The notes under the pieces: model-generated
Seen by the model: the letters and a program-made list of their open reading frames with translations, nothing else
What the model was told of the DNA's origin: nothing
Database searches by the model: none
In this document: piece by piece, positions 45,005 through 53,354 of the stretch
How positions within the stretch are numbered: position 1 is the stretch's first letter
How the letters are laid out: the number at the start of each line of letters is the position of its first letter
Position numbers and translations under genes: made by a program
DNA from: Endozoicomonas sp. G2_1
GTDB taxonomy: Bacteria; Pseudomonadota; Gammaproteobacteria; Enterobacterales; Alteromonadaceae
DNA: 63,684 nt
Direction of reading: 5' to 3'
NCBI RefSeq assembly: GCF_017744155.1
Contig: NZ_JAGHQT010000020.1
Span: 1 to 63,684, forward strand

Positions 45005-45307
45005 TTACGATTTACATTGTTTAATTTTGACTTTTAGCTCATTAATTTTTTCTTTGTCTATAGGCGTGAGGCCCGACTTATGTTTACCAGCAGTTACTAT
45101 TAACTCAAAAGTTGTGAAGTTCTCATCTATAACTTCAGCCTCGCAATTACAGACCTTTGATATAAAAGCCTGCTCAGATTCTTTTTGAGACATCACTTTT
45201 ACACAACGGTCCTTGTAACCAGATAAAATAGTGTCTTTGAAAGATTCATCCGCAAAAGAACTTGAGGCACAAAAAGTAAGCATGATAAAACTTAATATTT
45301 TTCTCAT
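45005..45307 (-). CDS. Small exported protein
   Basis: 100 residues with signal peptide ending SSSFA. The mature part has four cysteines (RCVKV, VCNCEAE, QCKS) and a lysine-rich end. Probably periplasmic. Not recognised. Confidence 0.68.
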   Translation of the reverse strand: MRKILSFIMLTFCASSSFADESFKDTILSGYKDRCVKVMSQKESEQAFISKVCNCEAEVIDENFTTFELIVTAGKHKSGLTPIDKEKINELKVKIKQCKS

Positions 45308-45341
45308 AGTTTAATTCCGTTTATATGATTCTAGGTAAAAC

Positions 45342-45439
45342 TAACGCCCCAATAAGGGGCTGATAAATGCTTGGCTATACTTGTGTAGCGAAGTGAAACC
45401 GGGCCAAACTTTAACAATCCCACTTTATTGGCTTGTTAG
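45342..45439 (-). repeat. attC site, type B
   Basis: Outer arms CCAATAAGG and TTTATTGG pair. The inner arm is mismatched (GCTTGGCT against GGCCAAAC). Confidence 0.95.
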
Positions 45440-45457
45440 CTGTACTTTTAATCTTAT

Positions 45458-45646
45458 TTAACCTGTTGCCATTTTATACAAAAAATTGAAGAAGCCAGCA
45501 AAAACTAATACTCCGATTATAACTATGATTGTAAGTGTTTTGGACTCTAACATTGAATCTAGCAACGCAACTCCTGTTCGCATACGAACTAGATCTAAGG
45601 GGGAATTAGGTTCTTTTAACTTTGGTTTGTTACTATTCTTTTCCAT
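45458..45646 (-). CDS. Single-TM cassette protein, family 2 (copy 2)
   Basis: 62 residues, a paralog of 26696-26878. Shared blocks are DLVRM, then SKTLTIIVIIG as the membrane helix, and FLYKMA at the end. The N-terminus is polar and lysine-rich. Function unknown. Confidence 0.75.
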   Translation of the reverse strand: MEKNSNKPKLKEPNSPLDLVRMRTGVALLDSMLESKTLTIIVIIGVLVFAGFFNFLYKMATG

Positions 45647-45682
45647 GAAGAAGCTCCGTACTAAAAATACTTGGTGTACAGC

Positions 45683-45779
45683 TAACGCCCCAATAAGGGG
45701 CTGACTAATGTTTGGCTAAAATGTGTAGCGAAGCGAAACCGAGCCAAACTTTAGCAGTCCCACTTTAACAGCTTGTTAT
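45683..45779 (-). repeat. attC site, chimeric B/C
   Basis: Low-coordinate arm CCAATAAGG is type B; the opposite arm TTTAACAGCTTGTTA is type C. The two outer arms no longer pair. Confidence 0.92.
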
Positions 45780-45781
45780 GT

Positions 45782-46093
45782 TTACTCTAACTCTTCTATC
45801 TGCCATTTACTATTTTCGAAAAAAGCAGAATGGTTAGGCAGAAGATCTTTGAATTTAGATATCCATGGAAACCTTTTATATAAACACCCCATGCATACAA
45901 CCATTCCGTCATCTGCATTATCCGTTGTGTTGCACATAAATTGCCAGCCTTCATCATCCCAGTGTAATACCTCGACAATTGGTTGCTCGCCACTCATGAC
46001 AAATTTGGTTGTGACAGCACAAGTATTGGCCGGAAAGGAAAAAGGCCAATTGTTTGGTGATCCACAATGTTCAGAACATTCAACAGTATTCAT
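45782..46093 (-). CDS. Hypothetical protein, DUF2185-like tail
   Basis: 103 residues from the ATG at 46093 (MNTVECSEHCGSPNNW); an earlier ATG lies in the attC. Cys-rich N-terminus (CSEHC). The second half, WDDEGWQFMCNTTDNADDG then MGCLYKRFPW, recalls the DUF2185/Imm-type domain. Cytoplasmic. Confidence 0.6.
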   Translation of the reverse strand: MNTVECSEHCGSPNNWPFSFPANTCAVTTKFVMSGEQPIVEVLHWDDEGWQFMCNTTDNADDGMVVCMGCLYKRFPWISKFKDLLPNHSAFFENSKWQIEELE

Positions 46094-46101
46094 AGTAAAC
46101 A

Positions 46102-46196
46102 TAACGCCCGCTTAACGGGCAAATAATAGCTTAGCTAAAATTAGGAGCGCAGCGACGGGAGCTAAGCTTTATTTGTCCCGTTGAAGCACTTGTTAG
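46102..46196 (-). repeat. attC site, type A
   Basis: Full type A; ends GCACTTGTTAG. Confidence 0.95.
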
Positions 46197-46588
46197 GTGT
46201 TTTGCAGTGTTACCCAGTTTATATTTTTAATGTCTTGGCTTTCCCTCAAAACTGAGCGTAGAGCCACTAATAACGAATCTGCGTATTCTATAGAAGGCTT
46301 GTTACGTCCAAAAAAACCTTTAGGGTAAGCCTCTAGTGTTATTTGCCAATCAGTTTCCGAATTATCAACATTTCCGCAACATAGTCTATATTCATTATCG
46401 GCAACGTAATAGTCAAGATACCACCCCCAATCTTCGTACTCTGGGTATGAAGTAAAAAAACCTTTTTCCGCAAGTTTTTGTGAAAGCCAATAAGCTAACT
46501 CGGCACCGTAAACTTTGGGGTTCACTTGTGATTCGTCCGGAAGATACGGTTTAAAAATATTGGAACTAAAATCGACCTGCGTTTCCAT
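46193..46588 (-). CDS. Hypothetical protein
   Basis: 131 residues from the ATG at 46588; the GTG three codons earlier touches the attC. Aromatic-rich centre (YPEYEDWGWYLDYYV) and a CCGN pair. No signal. Not recognised. Confidence 0.65.
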   Translation of the reverse strand: METQVDFSSNIFKPYLPDESQVNPKVYGAELAYWLSQKLAEKGFFTSYPEYEDWGWYLDYYVADNEYRLCCGNVDNSETDWQITLEAYPKGFFGRNKPSIEYADSLLVALRSVLRESQDIKNINWVTLQNT

Positions 46589-46598
46589 ACGTGACACC

Positions 46599-46695
46599 TA
46601 ACGCCCTGTTAAGGGGCTGATAAATGTTTGGCTAAAATGTAAAGCGAAGCGAAACCGAGCCAAACTTTAGCAGTCCCACCTTTAACAGCTTGTTA
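46599..46695 (-). repeat. attC site, type C
   Basis: Canonical type C with CTGTTAAGG and TTTAACAG arms. Confidence 0.95.
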
Positions 46696-46708
46696 TACGT
46701 AAATTGCG

Positions 46709-47002
46709 CTAATCACTATTCTTTATTTTTTTAAGTTTTGGCTTTGGTCGCCACAACACAGGTTTTTTAATTATTTTAGGTTTACGCCATTTAATTAATG
46801 AAACGACCAACTCCACAAACCATAAAATAAACCAAAGCAATACTTCAAAGACCAAAACAATTAATAAAGCTATAAGATCAATTATTGACAGAGTTTCTCC
46901 TGCCGCCACAAAAAAACCTGTAATAAATTCTAGCAAAGCAGCAAACAAAGAAAAAAGAGCTTCAGCGATAGCTGCAACTATAGAAAATAAGCCTTCGAGC
47001 AA
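46709..47002 (-). CDS. Small membrane protein
   Basis: 97 residues from a TTG at 47002, six bases after AAGGAAG. An ATG at 47086 would lie inside the neighbouring attC and is rejected. Two long hydrophobic segments (about residues 5-35 and 41-65) and a very basic tail (KWRKPKIIKKP). Function unknown. Confidence 0.65.
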   Translation of the reverse strand: MLEGLFSIVAAIAEALFSLFAALLEFITGFFVAAGETLSIIDLIALLIVLVFEVLLWFILWFVELVVSLIKWRKPKIIKKPVLWRPKPKLKKIKNSD

Positions 47003-47022
47003 TGCAGACTTCCTTATACGTA

Positions 47023-47119
47023 TAACGCCCCAATAAGGGGCTGATAATGCTTGGCTAAACTGTGAAGCGAAGCGGAACCGAGCCAAGCTTTAGCAGTCCC
47101 AACTTTATTGGCTTGTTAT
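47023..47119 (-). repeat. attC site, type B
   Basis: Canonical type B. Confidence 0.95.
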
Positions 47120-47134
47120 GTGTAATTACAGCAA

Positions 47135-47359
47135 TTACTTTTTATTAAACAACTCTAATACTGAAAAGTACATAGATGTTAATAAACCAACTATACAAAC
47201 GAGACAAACACCAGCCATTGGAAATAGAATAATTGCTACATTTGCTTGATAGCCCTTGTAAGCAAACAAACCACTAATAACGCCAACAACAACCTTCCAT
47301 AACTTGCCCTCAAAACTAGAAGTAGCAAATTGTTTTAAAGGTTGGAATGTATAGCGCAT
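47135..47359 (-). CDS. Two-TM cassette protein, family 1 (distant copy 3)
   Basis: 74 residues from the ATG at 47359 (MRYTFQPLKQFATSSF), chosen because paralogs at 16195 and 59881 begin at the same point; another ATG lies at 47380. Two membrane segments. Shared features with the paralogs: PLK.FA start and IILFPM.GV in the second helix. Confidence 0.68.
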   Translation of the reverse strand: MRYTFQPLKQFATSSFEGKLWKVVVGVISGLFAYKGYQANVAIILFPMAGVCLVCIVGLLTSMYFSVLELFNKK

Positions 47360-47390
47360 TTTCAATATGAGTGACTCCATCCATTACACA

Positions 47391-47486
47391 TAACGCCCGC
47401 TTAACGGGCAAATAATTAGCTTAGCTAAAATTAGGAGCGCAGCGACGGGAGCTAAGCTTTATTTGTCCCGTTAAAGCGCTTGTTAG
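47391..47486 (-). repeat. attC site, type A
   Basis: Canonical type A. Confidence 0.96.
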
Positions 47487-47493
47487 AAACACA

Positions 47494-47778
47494 TTACTTT
47501 GATATTGGTGTATAAACGTATTTATTTTCTGCTTTACACTGTGTAGTTGGAAAAGTATGTGCTGTGTTTTTTACTTGTTGATGCTTTAAAAAACAAGCGC
47601 AATACTCTTTTACCAACATCTTTTTGCCCTTGTAACGAGATTCACACCTTAAAGTAAACAACTGTGCGTACTCTTTTGTTTGTACATCAATTTCAGGGAA
47701 CAAGTTTGTTTTTTTACTACTTGGCGCTGAGCAACCGGCCAAAATAAACAACGTAACAATAATACAAATTTTCTTCAT
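47494..47778 (-). CDS. Small lipoprotein
   Basis: 94 residues with lipobox LAGC. The mature part has CES, YCACF and QCK cysteines, probably disulfide-bonded in the periplasm. Not recognised. Confidence 0.7.
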   Translation of the reverse strand: MKKICIIVTLFILAGCSAPSSKKTNLFPEIDVQTKEYAQLFTLRCESRYKGKKMLVKEYCACFLKHQQVKNTAHTFPTTQCKAENKYVYTPISK

Positions 47779-47800
47779 GACTTTAATTTATCGCGTGCTT

Positions 47801-47897
47801 CTAACGCCCGCTTAACGGGCAAATAATTAGCTTAGCTAAAATTAGGAGCGCAGCGACGGGAGCTAAGCTTTATTTGTCCTGTTGAAGCACTTGTTAA
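47801..47897 (-). repeat. attC site, type A
   Basis: Type A, ending GCACTTGTTAA. Confidence 0.95.
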
Positions 47898-48134
47898 CTG
47901 ATAGCTTAATGTAACCACAAAACTAATAGCAACAACCAAAGTTAAATGCGTTTACCAAAAACGCCCCAACACCTCGCCACGGTAACACCAAAACGTTGAT
48001 TTGAGCCTTTTGCACTTGAATTTGTTATAAACTGACAAACCTGCAAAGGCGAAAACACATGGGCAATAACTGCCCAAACTATCGTTTAACACCAAAACAA
48101 TAAAAACAATTTAACTTGAATTAGTGGTGACAGT
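47898..48134 (-). other. ORF-less cassette, family NC1 (copy 1, most diverged)
   Basis: No convincing ORF on either strand. It shares GTAACCACAAAACTA.TAGCAACAA near its low end and TAGTGGTGaCA at its high end with the copies at 49081, 55628 and 59089. Confidence 0.7.
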
Positions 48135-48231
48135 TAACGCCCTGTTAAGGGGCTGATAAATGTTTGGCTAACATTTGCAGCGAAGCGAAACCGAGCCAAA
48201 CTTTAGCAGTCCCACTTAAACAGCTTGTTAT
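48135..48231 (-). repeat. attC site, type C
   Basis: Canonical type C. Confidence 0.95.
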
Positions 48232-48470
48232 GTGCCTTTTACCTTTAATTTATATTTATATTTACACTCTAGCAACAGCACTAAATTAAACACAATATTA
48301 AACGCAGCTACCATAGGTAAACCTAGTAAGAGAAAAAATATAATTGTGCTATAAAACCAACAAACTAATAATATTGGAACGCTAATGATCAACCAAACAA
48401 AGTTCTTTTTGTTTGATGCCAATAATTTTTCACTTCTATCCATCCAGAACTCGATAGGCCTATATTTCAT
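48228..48470 (-). CDS. Small membrane protein
   Basis: 80 residues from the ATG at 48470 (MKYRPIEFWMDRSEKLL), after CGGAAATAAA. A longer frame begins in the attC and is rejected. Two membrane segments (about residues 24-42 and 44-68), basic tail. Unknown. Confidence 0.65.
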   Translation of the reverse strand: MKYRPIEFWMDRSEKLLASNKKNFVWLIISVPILLVCWFYSTIIFFLLLGLPMVAAFNIVFNLVLLLECKYKYKLKVKGT

Positions 48471-48488
48471 TTTATTTCCGAAGGCACA

Positions 48489-48585
48489 TAACGCCCTGTT
48501 AAGGGGCTGATAATGTTTGGCTAAACTTGTGAAGCGAAGCGGAACCGAGCCAAACTTTAGCAGTCCCACTTAAACAGCTTGTTAG
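48489..48585 (-). repeat. attC site, type C
   Basis: Canonical type C. Confidence 0.95.
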
Positions 48586-48594
48586 GTGTACACT

Positions 48595-48972
48595 TTAATC
48601 GATATAAGCATAAGAAAAAACAGCATCTATTGCATTTGCTACATTGTTTATAGCTATAGATAAATCTGAAACACTAAAAACGGTTACATTTATTTGGTGA
48701 TATGATTCGTCGTCAATTCGTGTAAGCTTTACGCTGTTATCATCGCAAATTTTTTTAATTATAGAAAAGTCTAAATCTTTATACTTTAAATATGTTCTAG
48801 AACTATTTTTATCTAAATAGAGGAATGTCTCACAATTGTCAGTTATTTGAAATCCACCTTCCACTTCAACGATAAAAACAGTTTCAAAATTTTCACAATC
48901 TATTTTAATGCTGAAACTTTTTTGCTTAACGATACTTTTCAAATAACCGAAAGTTTCTTCAAGGTTAGACAT
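48595..48972 (-). CDS. Hypothetical protein, DUF1828-like
   Basis: 125 residues, cytoplasmic. The pattern VEGGFQITDNCETFLYL followed by a helical C-terminus recalls DUF1828, found in phage and plasmid genes of unknown function; the match is tentative. Confidence 0.62.
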   Translation of the reverse strand: MSNLEETFGYLKSIVKQKSFSIKIDCENFETVFIVEVEGGFQITDNCETFLYLDKNSSRTYLKYKDLDFSIIKKICDDNSVKLTRIDDESYHQINVTVFSVSDLSIAINNVANAIDAVFSYAYID

Positions 48973-48983
48973 ATCCGTACACC

Positions 48984-49080
48984 TAACGCCCCAATAAGGG
49001 GCTGATAAATGCTTGGCTAAACTGTGTAGCGAAGCGGAACTGAGCCAAGCTTTAGCAGTCCCGCTTTATTGGCTTGTTAG
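48984..49080 (-). repeat. attC site, type B
   Basis: Canonical type B. Confidence 0.95.
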
Positions 49081-49369
49081 CTGAATAGCCTACTGTAACC
49101 ACAAAACTACCAGCAACAAACAATGTTAAATACGTTTGTACGGAAAGTGCAACAACATCCACCACTACCCGACAAACTTGAATTTGAGCCGTTGGCACTT
49201 TGCTAGTTTGAATAACGAATTTAGCAAAGGCGAAAACTCTTTGGCAAAAAATGCTGAGCAATCTATGGCTGCTAAACTAGCCAAACTCAAGAACGGCAGC
49301 AAGTGCAAAATTGGCGTTTTACACCAAGGCCACCACAAATAATTTTTACTCGAATAGTGGTGGCAAAGC
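49081..49369 (-). other. ORF-less cassette, family NC1 (copy 2)
   Basis: About 115 bp next to its attC are nearly identical to the copies at 55628 and 59089; the middle diverges. A minus-strand frame runs into the attC but is not conserved (one copy has a stop in it). The minus-strand start TTGCCACCACTATTC is shared. Confidence 0.75.
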
Positions 49370-49466
49370 TAACGCCCGCTTAACGGGCTAATAATTAGCT
49401 TAGCTAAAATTTAGGAGCGCAGCGACGGGAGCTAAGCTTTATTTGTCCCGTTAAAGCGCTTGTTAT
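49370..49466 (-). repeat. attC site, type A
   Basis: Canonical type A. Confidence 0.95.
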
Positions 49467-49470
49467 GTTT

Positions 49471-49737
49471 TTATACCACAAACAAAAGAATAACTGCACC
49501 AATTGCCATAATTAGATAATACTCTATGCCATGGCTAAATTTTGTTAGTAATAAGAAGTACATAAAAACCACACTAACCATTATTACTGCATGGACAAAT
49601 AAGTGGAAGATCGGAGTACTATTTAACAATGCAAACAATAATATTGGTGCGCAATATAAAATAGTTGGTGGTACTGGGTGTTCTTTATAATCGTGAAACC
49701 TCAAAGCTGCGATTAAAAATAGTATTTTTACGATCAT
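49471..49737 (-). CDS. Small membrane protein
   Basis: 88 residues from the ATG at 49737, six bases after GGGGA. About three membrane segments (residues 2-14, 26-45, 46-65, 70-88). Unknown. Confidence 0.65.
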   Translation of the reverse strand: MIVKILFLIAALRFHDYKEHPVPPTILYCAPILLFALLNSTPIFHLFVHAVIMVSVVFMYFLLLTKFSHGIEYYLIMAIGAVILLFVV

Positions 49738-49755
49738 CCATGTCCCCAAAAAACA

Positions 49756-49853
49756 TAACGCCTAATTAACAGGCAAAAAATAGTTGGCTAAAATAAGTGA
49801 ACGTAGTGAACAAAAAGCCAACTGTTTTTTGTCCTTGTTAAATTTCTTGTTAG
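49756..49853 (-). repeat. attC site, type D
   Basis: The only well-preserved type D: arms CTAATTAACAGG and CCTTGTTAAAT, inner AGTTGGCTA/AGCCAACT and core GAACGTAGTGAAC. Confidence 0.92.
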
Positions 49854-50311
49854 CTTTTTGTATTTGTGCATTCAGTAATATTTTTCACAGCCTTTTCAGC
49901 TTTATTTGCCCAGAATACATCAGGTTTCTTTGTTTGATATTTGCGTAAAGACTGTATGATTTTTTCTCTATTTTCCATACTCATATAACAAGGGACATAC
50001 GAACCACTGCCAGCTAAATAACGAGCTCCAAATAGTTCTACGATAAAACTGCTTCCGCTATCATTACGCATTAAAGTTTGAATTAATAGATCGAGATTAG
50101 CTTCAAGCAGATAAATTTCATTTATATTATAGATTCCGTTAACTCGACCATCTAAGTAGTCCTGAGCTAACCACCAAGCGGCTGTCGTACGTTCCTTTTC
50201 CGATTGATGAGATAATTTTTTAATATAGCTATTAATCATTTCTACATTCCCTGCAATGGCACAATTAGAAAATAAAAATACAAAAATAGAAGCTAAGGTA
50301 GAAAATTTCAC
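49850..50311 (-). CDS. Exported protein, unknown
   Basis: 153 residues, GTG start 9 nt after AAAGGA. Signal peptide ends CAIAG. The body is helical (SEKERTTAAWWLAQDYLDG, then REKIIQSLRKY), possibly repeat-like. Periplasmic. Not recognised. Confidence 0.7.
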   Translation of the reverse strand: MKFSTLASIFVFLFSNCAIAGNVEMINSYIKKLSHQSEKERTTAAWWLAQDYLDGRVNGIYNINEIYLLEANLDLLIQTLMRNDSGSSFIVELFGARYLAGSGSYVPCYMSMENREKIIQSLRKYQTKKPDVFWANKAEKAVKNITECTNTKS

Positions 50312-50330
50312 TATTTGATCCTTTGAAAGC

Positions 50331-50427
50331 TAACGCCCGCTTAACGGGCAAATAATTAGCTTAGCTAAAATTTAGGAGCGCAGCGACGGGAGCTAAGCTT
50401 TATTTGTCCCGTTGAAGCGCTTGTTAT
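50331..50427 (-). repeat. attC site, type A
   Basis: Canonical type A. Confidence 0.95.
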
Positions 50428-50693
50428 ATGCAGCTTACTTTACGTTAAACACTGCACCATTTTGAAGGCACCGTTAATTGAGCACCCCACTTTGAACTTT
50501 TGAGCTACCCACCAAAACCAACCAAAATTAATAGCTTTGCCACCTTTTATTTCTGCTGAAATACAAAACCACCAACAAGAAATAAACTATCTAAAAAGAC
50601 AGAAAACGGCAAAGCTTATTAGTATTGCGCCAAGCCCAGAATAGCGAAAAAAAACAAACCATGTCTTACGCTAAAATGATTTTAATTGGCATA
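50428..50693 (-). other. ORF-less cassette, family NC2 (copy 1)
   Basis: Closely similar along its whole length to 58313-58581. The longest minus-strand frame is broken by a TAG at the same place in both copies, so no intact protein is encoded. Flanking attC types differ between the copies. Confidence 0.75.
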
Positions 50694-50790
50694 TAACGCC
50701 CTGTTAAGGGGCTGATAAATGTTTGGCTAGACTGTGAAGCGAAGCGAAACCGAGCCAAACTTTAGCAGTCCCGCTTGAACAGCTTGTTAG
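50694..50790 (-). repeat. attC site, type C
   Basis: Canonical type C; ends TTGAACAGCTTGTTAG. Confidence 0.95.
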
Positions 50791-50797
50791 CAATACT

Positions 50798-51397
50798 TTA
50801 TATGGAATTTAAGGAATAAATAGCATTTGAAGGCAACTTGATTCCGTTGTCTTTTGCTATGTTTTCAATTTTTTTCTGTACCAACTCATAATCTTCTTTT
50901 GATTGCATTAGAGACCATTGACTTAAAATGTTCTCTTCTTCCTGCTCGGGTATATAAGCTGCAATTATTCTAAAATGCTGCTTGAAACTAGTTAGTATTG
51001 AAAATTGGTATATACGAGTTGAGATACTAAGAATAAATAGAGTCGTTATAACCAAAGCTAAAGCAGTTAGACGCTTTAATTTTGGTGATTTTTTATTGTT
51101 TTCAGTTTCATCTTCACTCGTTGTTTTTTCTTTCTTCCAGAGAGCGAAAATAGTAGTTAACAAAACCGAAATTAAACACGATGAAAATACCGTGTAGAAA
51201 AACAGACCATAATTTAATAATTCTAAATGAGAAATCTGCGCATATATTTTATCTACATAAGATGTGTTTATATATGACGCAAAAGAGATAAATGCTACGC
51301 CAATAAACTCTAATAAAGGCTGCAAAATATACAGAAATACTATTGTACTGATAATGCTCACAGCAATAGCTGTTTTATTTTTATTTATAAACTCCAA
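50798..51397 (-). CDS. Membrane protein with cytoplasmic tail
   Basis: 199 residues, TTG start six bases after AAGGAAG. Membrane segments near residues 11-28, 32-45, 62-88 and 110-128, with an acidic-basic loop (KKEKTTSEDETENNKK). The C-terminal 65 residues are soluble. Unknown. Confidence 0.7.
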   Translation of the reverse strand: MEFINKNKTAIAVSIISTIVFLYILQPLLEFIGVAFISFASYINTSYVDKIYAQISHLELLNYGLFFYTVFSSCLISVLLTTIFALWKKEKTTSEDETENNKKSPKLKRLTALALVITTLFILSISTRIYQFSILTSFKQHFRIIAAYIPEQEEENILSQWSLMQSKEDYELVQKKIENIAKDNGIKLPSNAIYSLNSI

Positions 51398-51417
51398 TGC
51401 GAGCTTCCTTGTATTGC

Positions 51418-51513
51418 TAACGCCCGCTTAATGGGCAAATAATTAGCTTAGCTAAAATTAGGAGCGCAGCGACGGGAGCTAAGCTTTATTTGTCCCGTTA
51501 AAGCGCTTGTTAT
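51418..51513 (-). repeat. attC site, type A
   Basis: Canonical type A with GCTTAATGGG arm. Confidence 0.95.
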
Positions 51514-51519
51514 GTGAAT

Positions 51520-51894
51520 TTAATCGATTTCCCACATAGAAGTATCATTAACTGGTCTCGGTAACCGGCCTTCCAACCATTCAGCACAAGTACCTGGTCT
51601 AAATTCCGTATTTTCACATTCTATTACCCAAGACAAAAAATCATTTGGACCACCATTCATATAAGGCGGTGGAGAAACAGGATAAAAAGAAGTTGGAAGC
51701 CGCTCTTCTAGCGATAAATAGTTTAGTACATGACCTAACTCTTGTACTGTATGCCATGCTAAGTGGTGTGTTGTATCTATTGTGAACTTAACCCACCAAT
51801 TCTCACTTTCTTCAGAGCCGTGTGCAATTGAACCTTTGATTGCAAGTACTTTCTCTAAAAACTCTATTAATTTTGTAAATGCTCGACTATCCAT
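51520..51894 (-). CDS. Hypothetical protein
   Basis: 124 residues, cytoplasmic, ATG almost adjoining the attC and no ribosome-binding site. Contains HHLAWHTVQELGHVL, which superficially recalls a metal site, and a proline-rich PVSPPPYMNGG. Not recognised. Confidence 0.65.
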   Translation of the reverse strand: MDSRAFTKLIEFLEKVLAIKGSIAHGSEESENWWVKFTIDTTHHLAWHTVQELGHVLNYLSLEERLPTSFYPVSPPPYMNGGPNDFLSWVIECENTEFRPGTCAEWLEGRLPRPVNDTSMWEID

Positions 51895-51902
51895 AATTCA
51901 CA

Positions 51903-52001
51903 TAACGCCTTGTTAAGGGGCTGATAAATGTTTGGCTAAACTTGTGAAGCGAAGCGAAACCGAGCCAAACTTTAGCAGTCCCACCTTTAACAGCTTGTTA
52001 T
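51903..52001 (-). repeat. attC site, type C
   Basis: Type C, start TAACGCCTTGTTAAGG. Confidence 0.95.
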
Positions 52002-52435
52002 ACGTTTACTTTACTCGCGGACCTGTAGCCAAACAAGTAAAATAGCCCAACCACAAGCCAAACTATACCAATATAAAGCACTATATCTGTTACTTTGTCT
52101 GGTTTTCGCAACCAAAGTTGTATCGGTAGCAGACCACGGATAACGCAAAGACTGGCAATAGTATATATACCTAATTTTAATAATGGGAGTTTGCGAATTA
52201 TTTGTGCTGCTGATAACGCATAACAGCCGGGAATAATAAAAAGAATAGCGGCGAGAATAGCACCAATAGGCGCAACTATTGTTCCTTGCTGTGCCGACTC
52301 GACTATAAATTTGGGAGCCATTTGAGCCGAATAACATTCAGCCCCAAAGAATATGCAGGATAAGTGAGCGAGTGCAGTGCTAAAAGCAACAATCGCAGCT
52401 AATAGTAAAAGAGATATTCCAAATTTTGACTTCAC
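51998..52435 (-). CDS. Four-TM membrane protein
   Basis: 145 residues, GTG start after GGGAGAG. Four membrane segments; cysteines in CIFFGAEC lie in the first loop. Resembles small DUF3995-type membrane proteins. Unknown role. Confidence 0.7.
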   Translation of the reverse strand: MKSKFGISLLLLAAIVAFSTALAHLSCIFFGAECYSAQMAPKFIVESAQQGTIVAPIGAILAAILFIIPGCYALSAAQIIRKLPLLKLGIYTIASLCVIRGLLPIQLWLRKPDKVTDIVLYIGIVWLVVGLFYLFGYRSASKVNV

Positions 52436-52456
52436 GCTGCTCTCCCTTCAAACGTA

Positions 52457-52553
52457 TAACGCCCCAATAAGGGGCTGATAATGCTTGGCTAAACATGTGT
52501 AGCGAAGCGAAACCGAGCCAAGCTTTAGCAGTCCCACTTAATTGGCTTGTTAT
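52457..52553 (-). repeat. attC site, type B
   Basis: Type B; ends TTAATTGGCTTGTTAT. Confidence 0.95.
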
Positions 52554-52852
52554 GTTTCAACTTCATCATCAGGATAAAGTTCATTATAAATAGCATACGC
52601 ATTATCTCTTGCTTTAAATACTAGATAATACAATGCGGATTCCGCCGCTATGAAAACGACAGCATACCAAGAGCCAAACAAGTTAATAAATATATTTAAT
52701 GGGTTTTGGGTTGTAGTATTATGAAAAGCAGCACTTGCAACAACACTTATAGGCACAATCAATATTGTCACTATAAACGCTGTAAATAAATTAGTACTAA
52801 TTTTTAATAATTGTTCTGCGTGCATTTCCTTTGCTTTTCTACATTTTTCCAT
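52550..52852 (-). CDS. Two-TM membrane protein
   Basis: 100 residues; a second ATG at 52825 is possible. Two membrane segments (residues 22-44 and 56-78) and an acidic end (YPDDEVET). Unknown. Confidence 0.65.
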   Translation of the reverse strand: MEKCRKAKEMHAEQLLKISTNLFTAFIVTILIVPISVVASAAFHNTTTQNPLNIFINLFGSWYAVVFIAAESALYYLVFKARDNAYAIYNELYPDDEVET

Positions 52853-52878
52853 TTGGACTTAATACCTTCCTTGAAACA

Positions 52879-52974
52879 TAACGCCCGTTTAATGGGCAAA
52901 TAATTAGCTTAGCTAAAATTAGGAGCGCAGCGACGGGAGCTAAGCTTTATTTGTCCCGTTAAAGCGCTTGTTAT
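52879..52974 (-). repeat. attC site, type A
   Basis: Type A with GTTTAATGGG arm. Confidence 0.95.
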
Positions 52975-53239
52975 ATGCAAATTTGACGTGTTTAAGGGTT
53001 GCATTGAATGCCACCATAAACAAGTAACTAACTAAAATTATTAATACCGACTTAACTACCATACCAATAACAAAAACTGCATCCGCATCAGGTTGCTCAA
53101 CTGCAAACTCAGATAGCACCTCGATAGCGCACCACAACATACCATTAATTAACGCTAGAAATTTGAACCTACGTTTACCTAAAATAATTGGCGATGCTAT
53201 GCAGATGAAAACTATGAAGTAAAACAGCAAGATTAGCAT
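52940..53239 (-). CDS. Membrane protein with attC-encoded C-terminus
   Basis: 99 residues, ATG after AAGGAA. About three membrane segments. The frame has no stop before its attC and ends inside it, giving the tail NKRFNGTNKA, identical to that of 55251-55523. The stop codon is thus supplied by the attC site. Confidence 0.72.
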   Translation of the reverse strand: MLILLFYFIVFICIASPIILGKRRFKFLALINGMLWCAIEVLSEFAVEQPDADAVFVIGMVVKSVLIILVSYLFMVAFNATLKHVKFAYNKRFNGTNKA

Positions 53240-53256
53240 TTATATTCCTTTGCATA

Positions 53257-53351
53257 TAACGCCCGCTTAACGGGCAAATAATAGCTTAGCTAAAATTTAA
53301 GAGCGCAGCGACGGGAGCTAAGCTTTATTTGTCCCGTTGAAGCGCTTGTTA
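53257..53351 (-). repeat. attC site, type A
   Basis: Type A, core TTTAAGAGCGCAG. Confidence 0.95.
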
Positions 53352-53354
53352 TGT

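Noticed and set aside
46709-47086. Longer protein starting at 47086
   Set aside because: Its first 28 residues would be read from the neighbouring attC site; a TTG at 47002 with AAGGAAG fits better. The same reasoning shortened 48228, 57604 and 57981.
49052-49261. 69-residue minus-strand frame in an NC1 cassette
   Set aside because: It runs into the attC, a second copy has a stop in the same frame, and the upstream half is not conserved.
49136-49342. 68-residue plus-strand frame in an NC1 cassette
   Set aside because: Not conserved in the other three copies and against the direction of the array.
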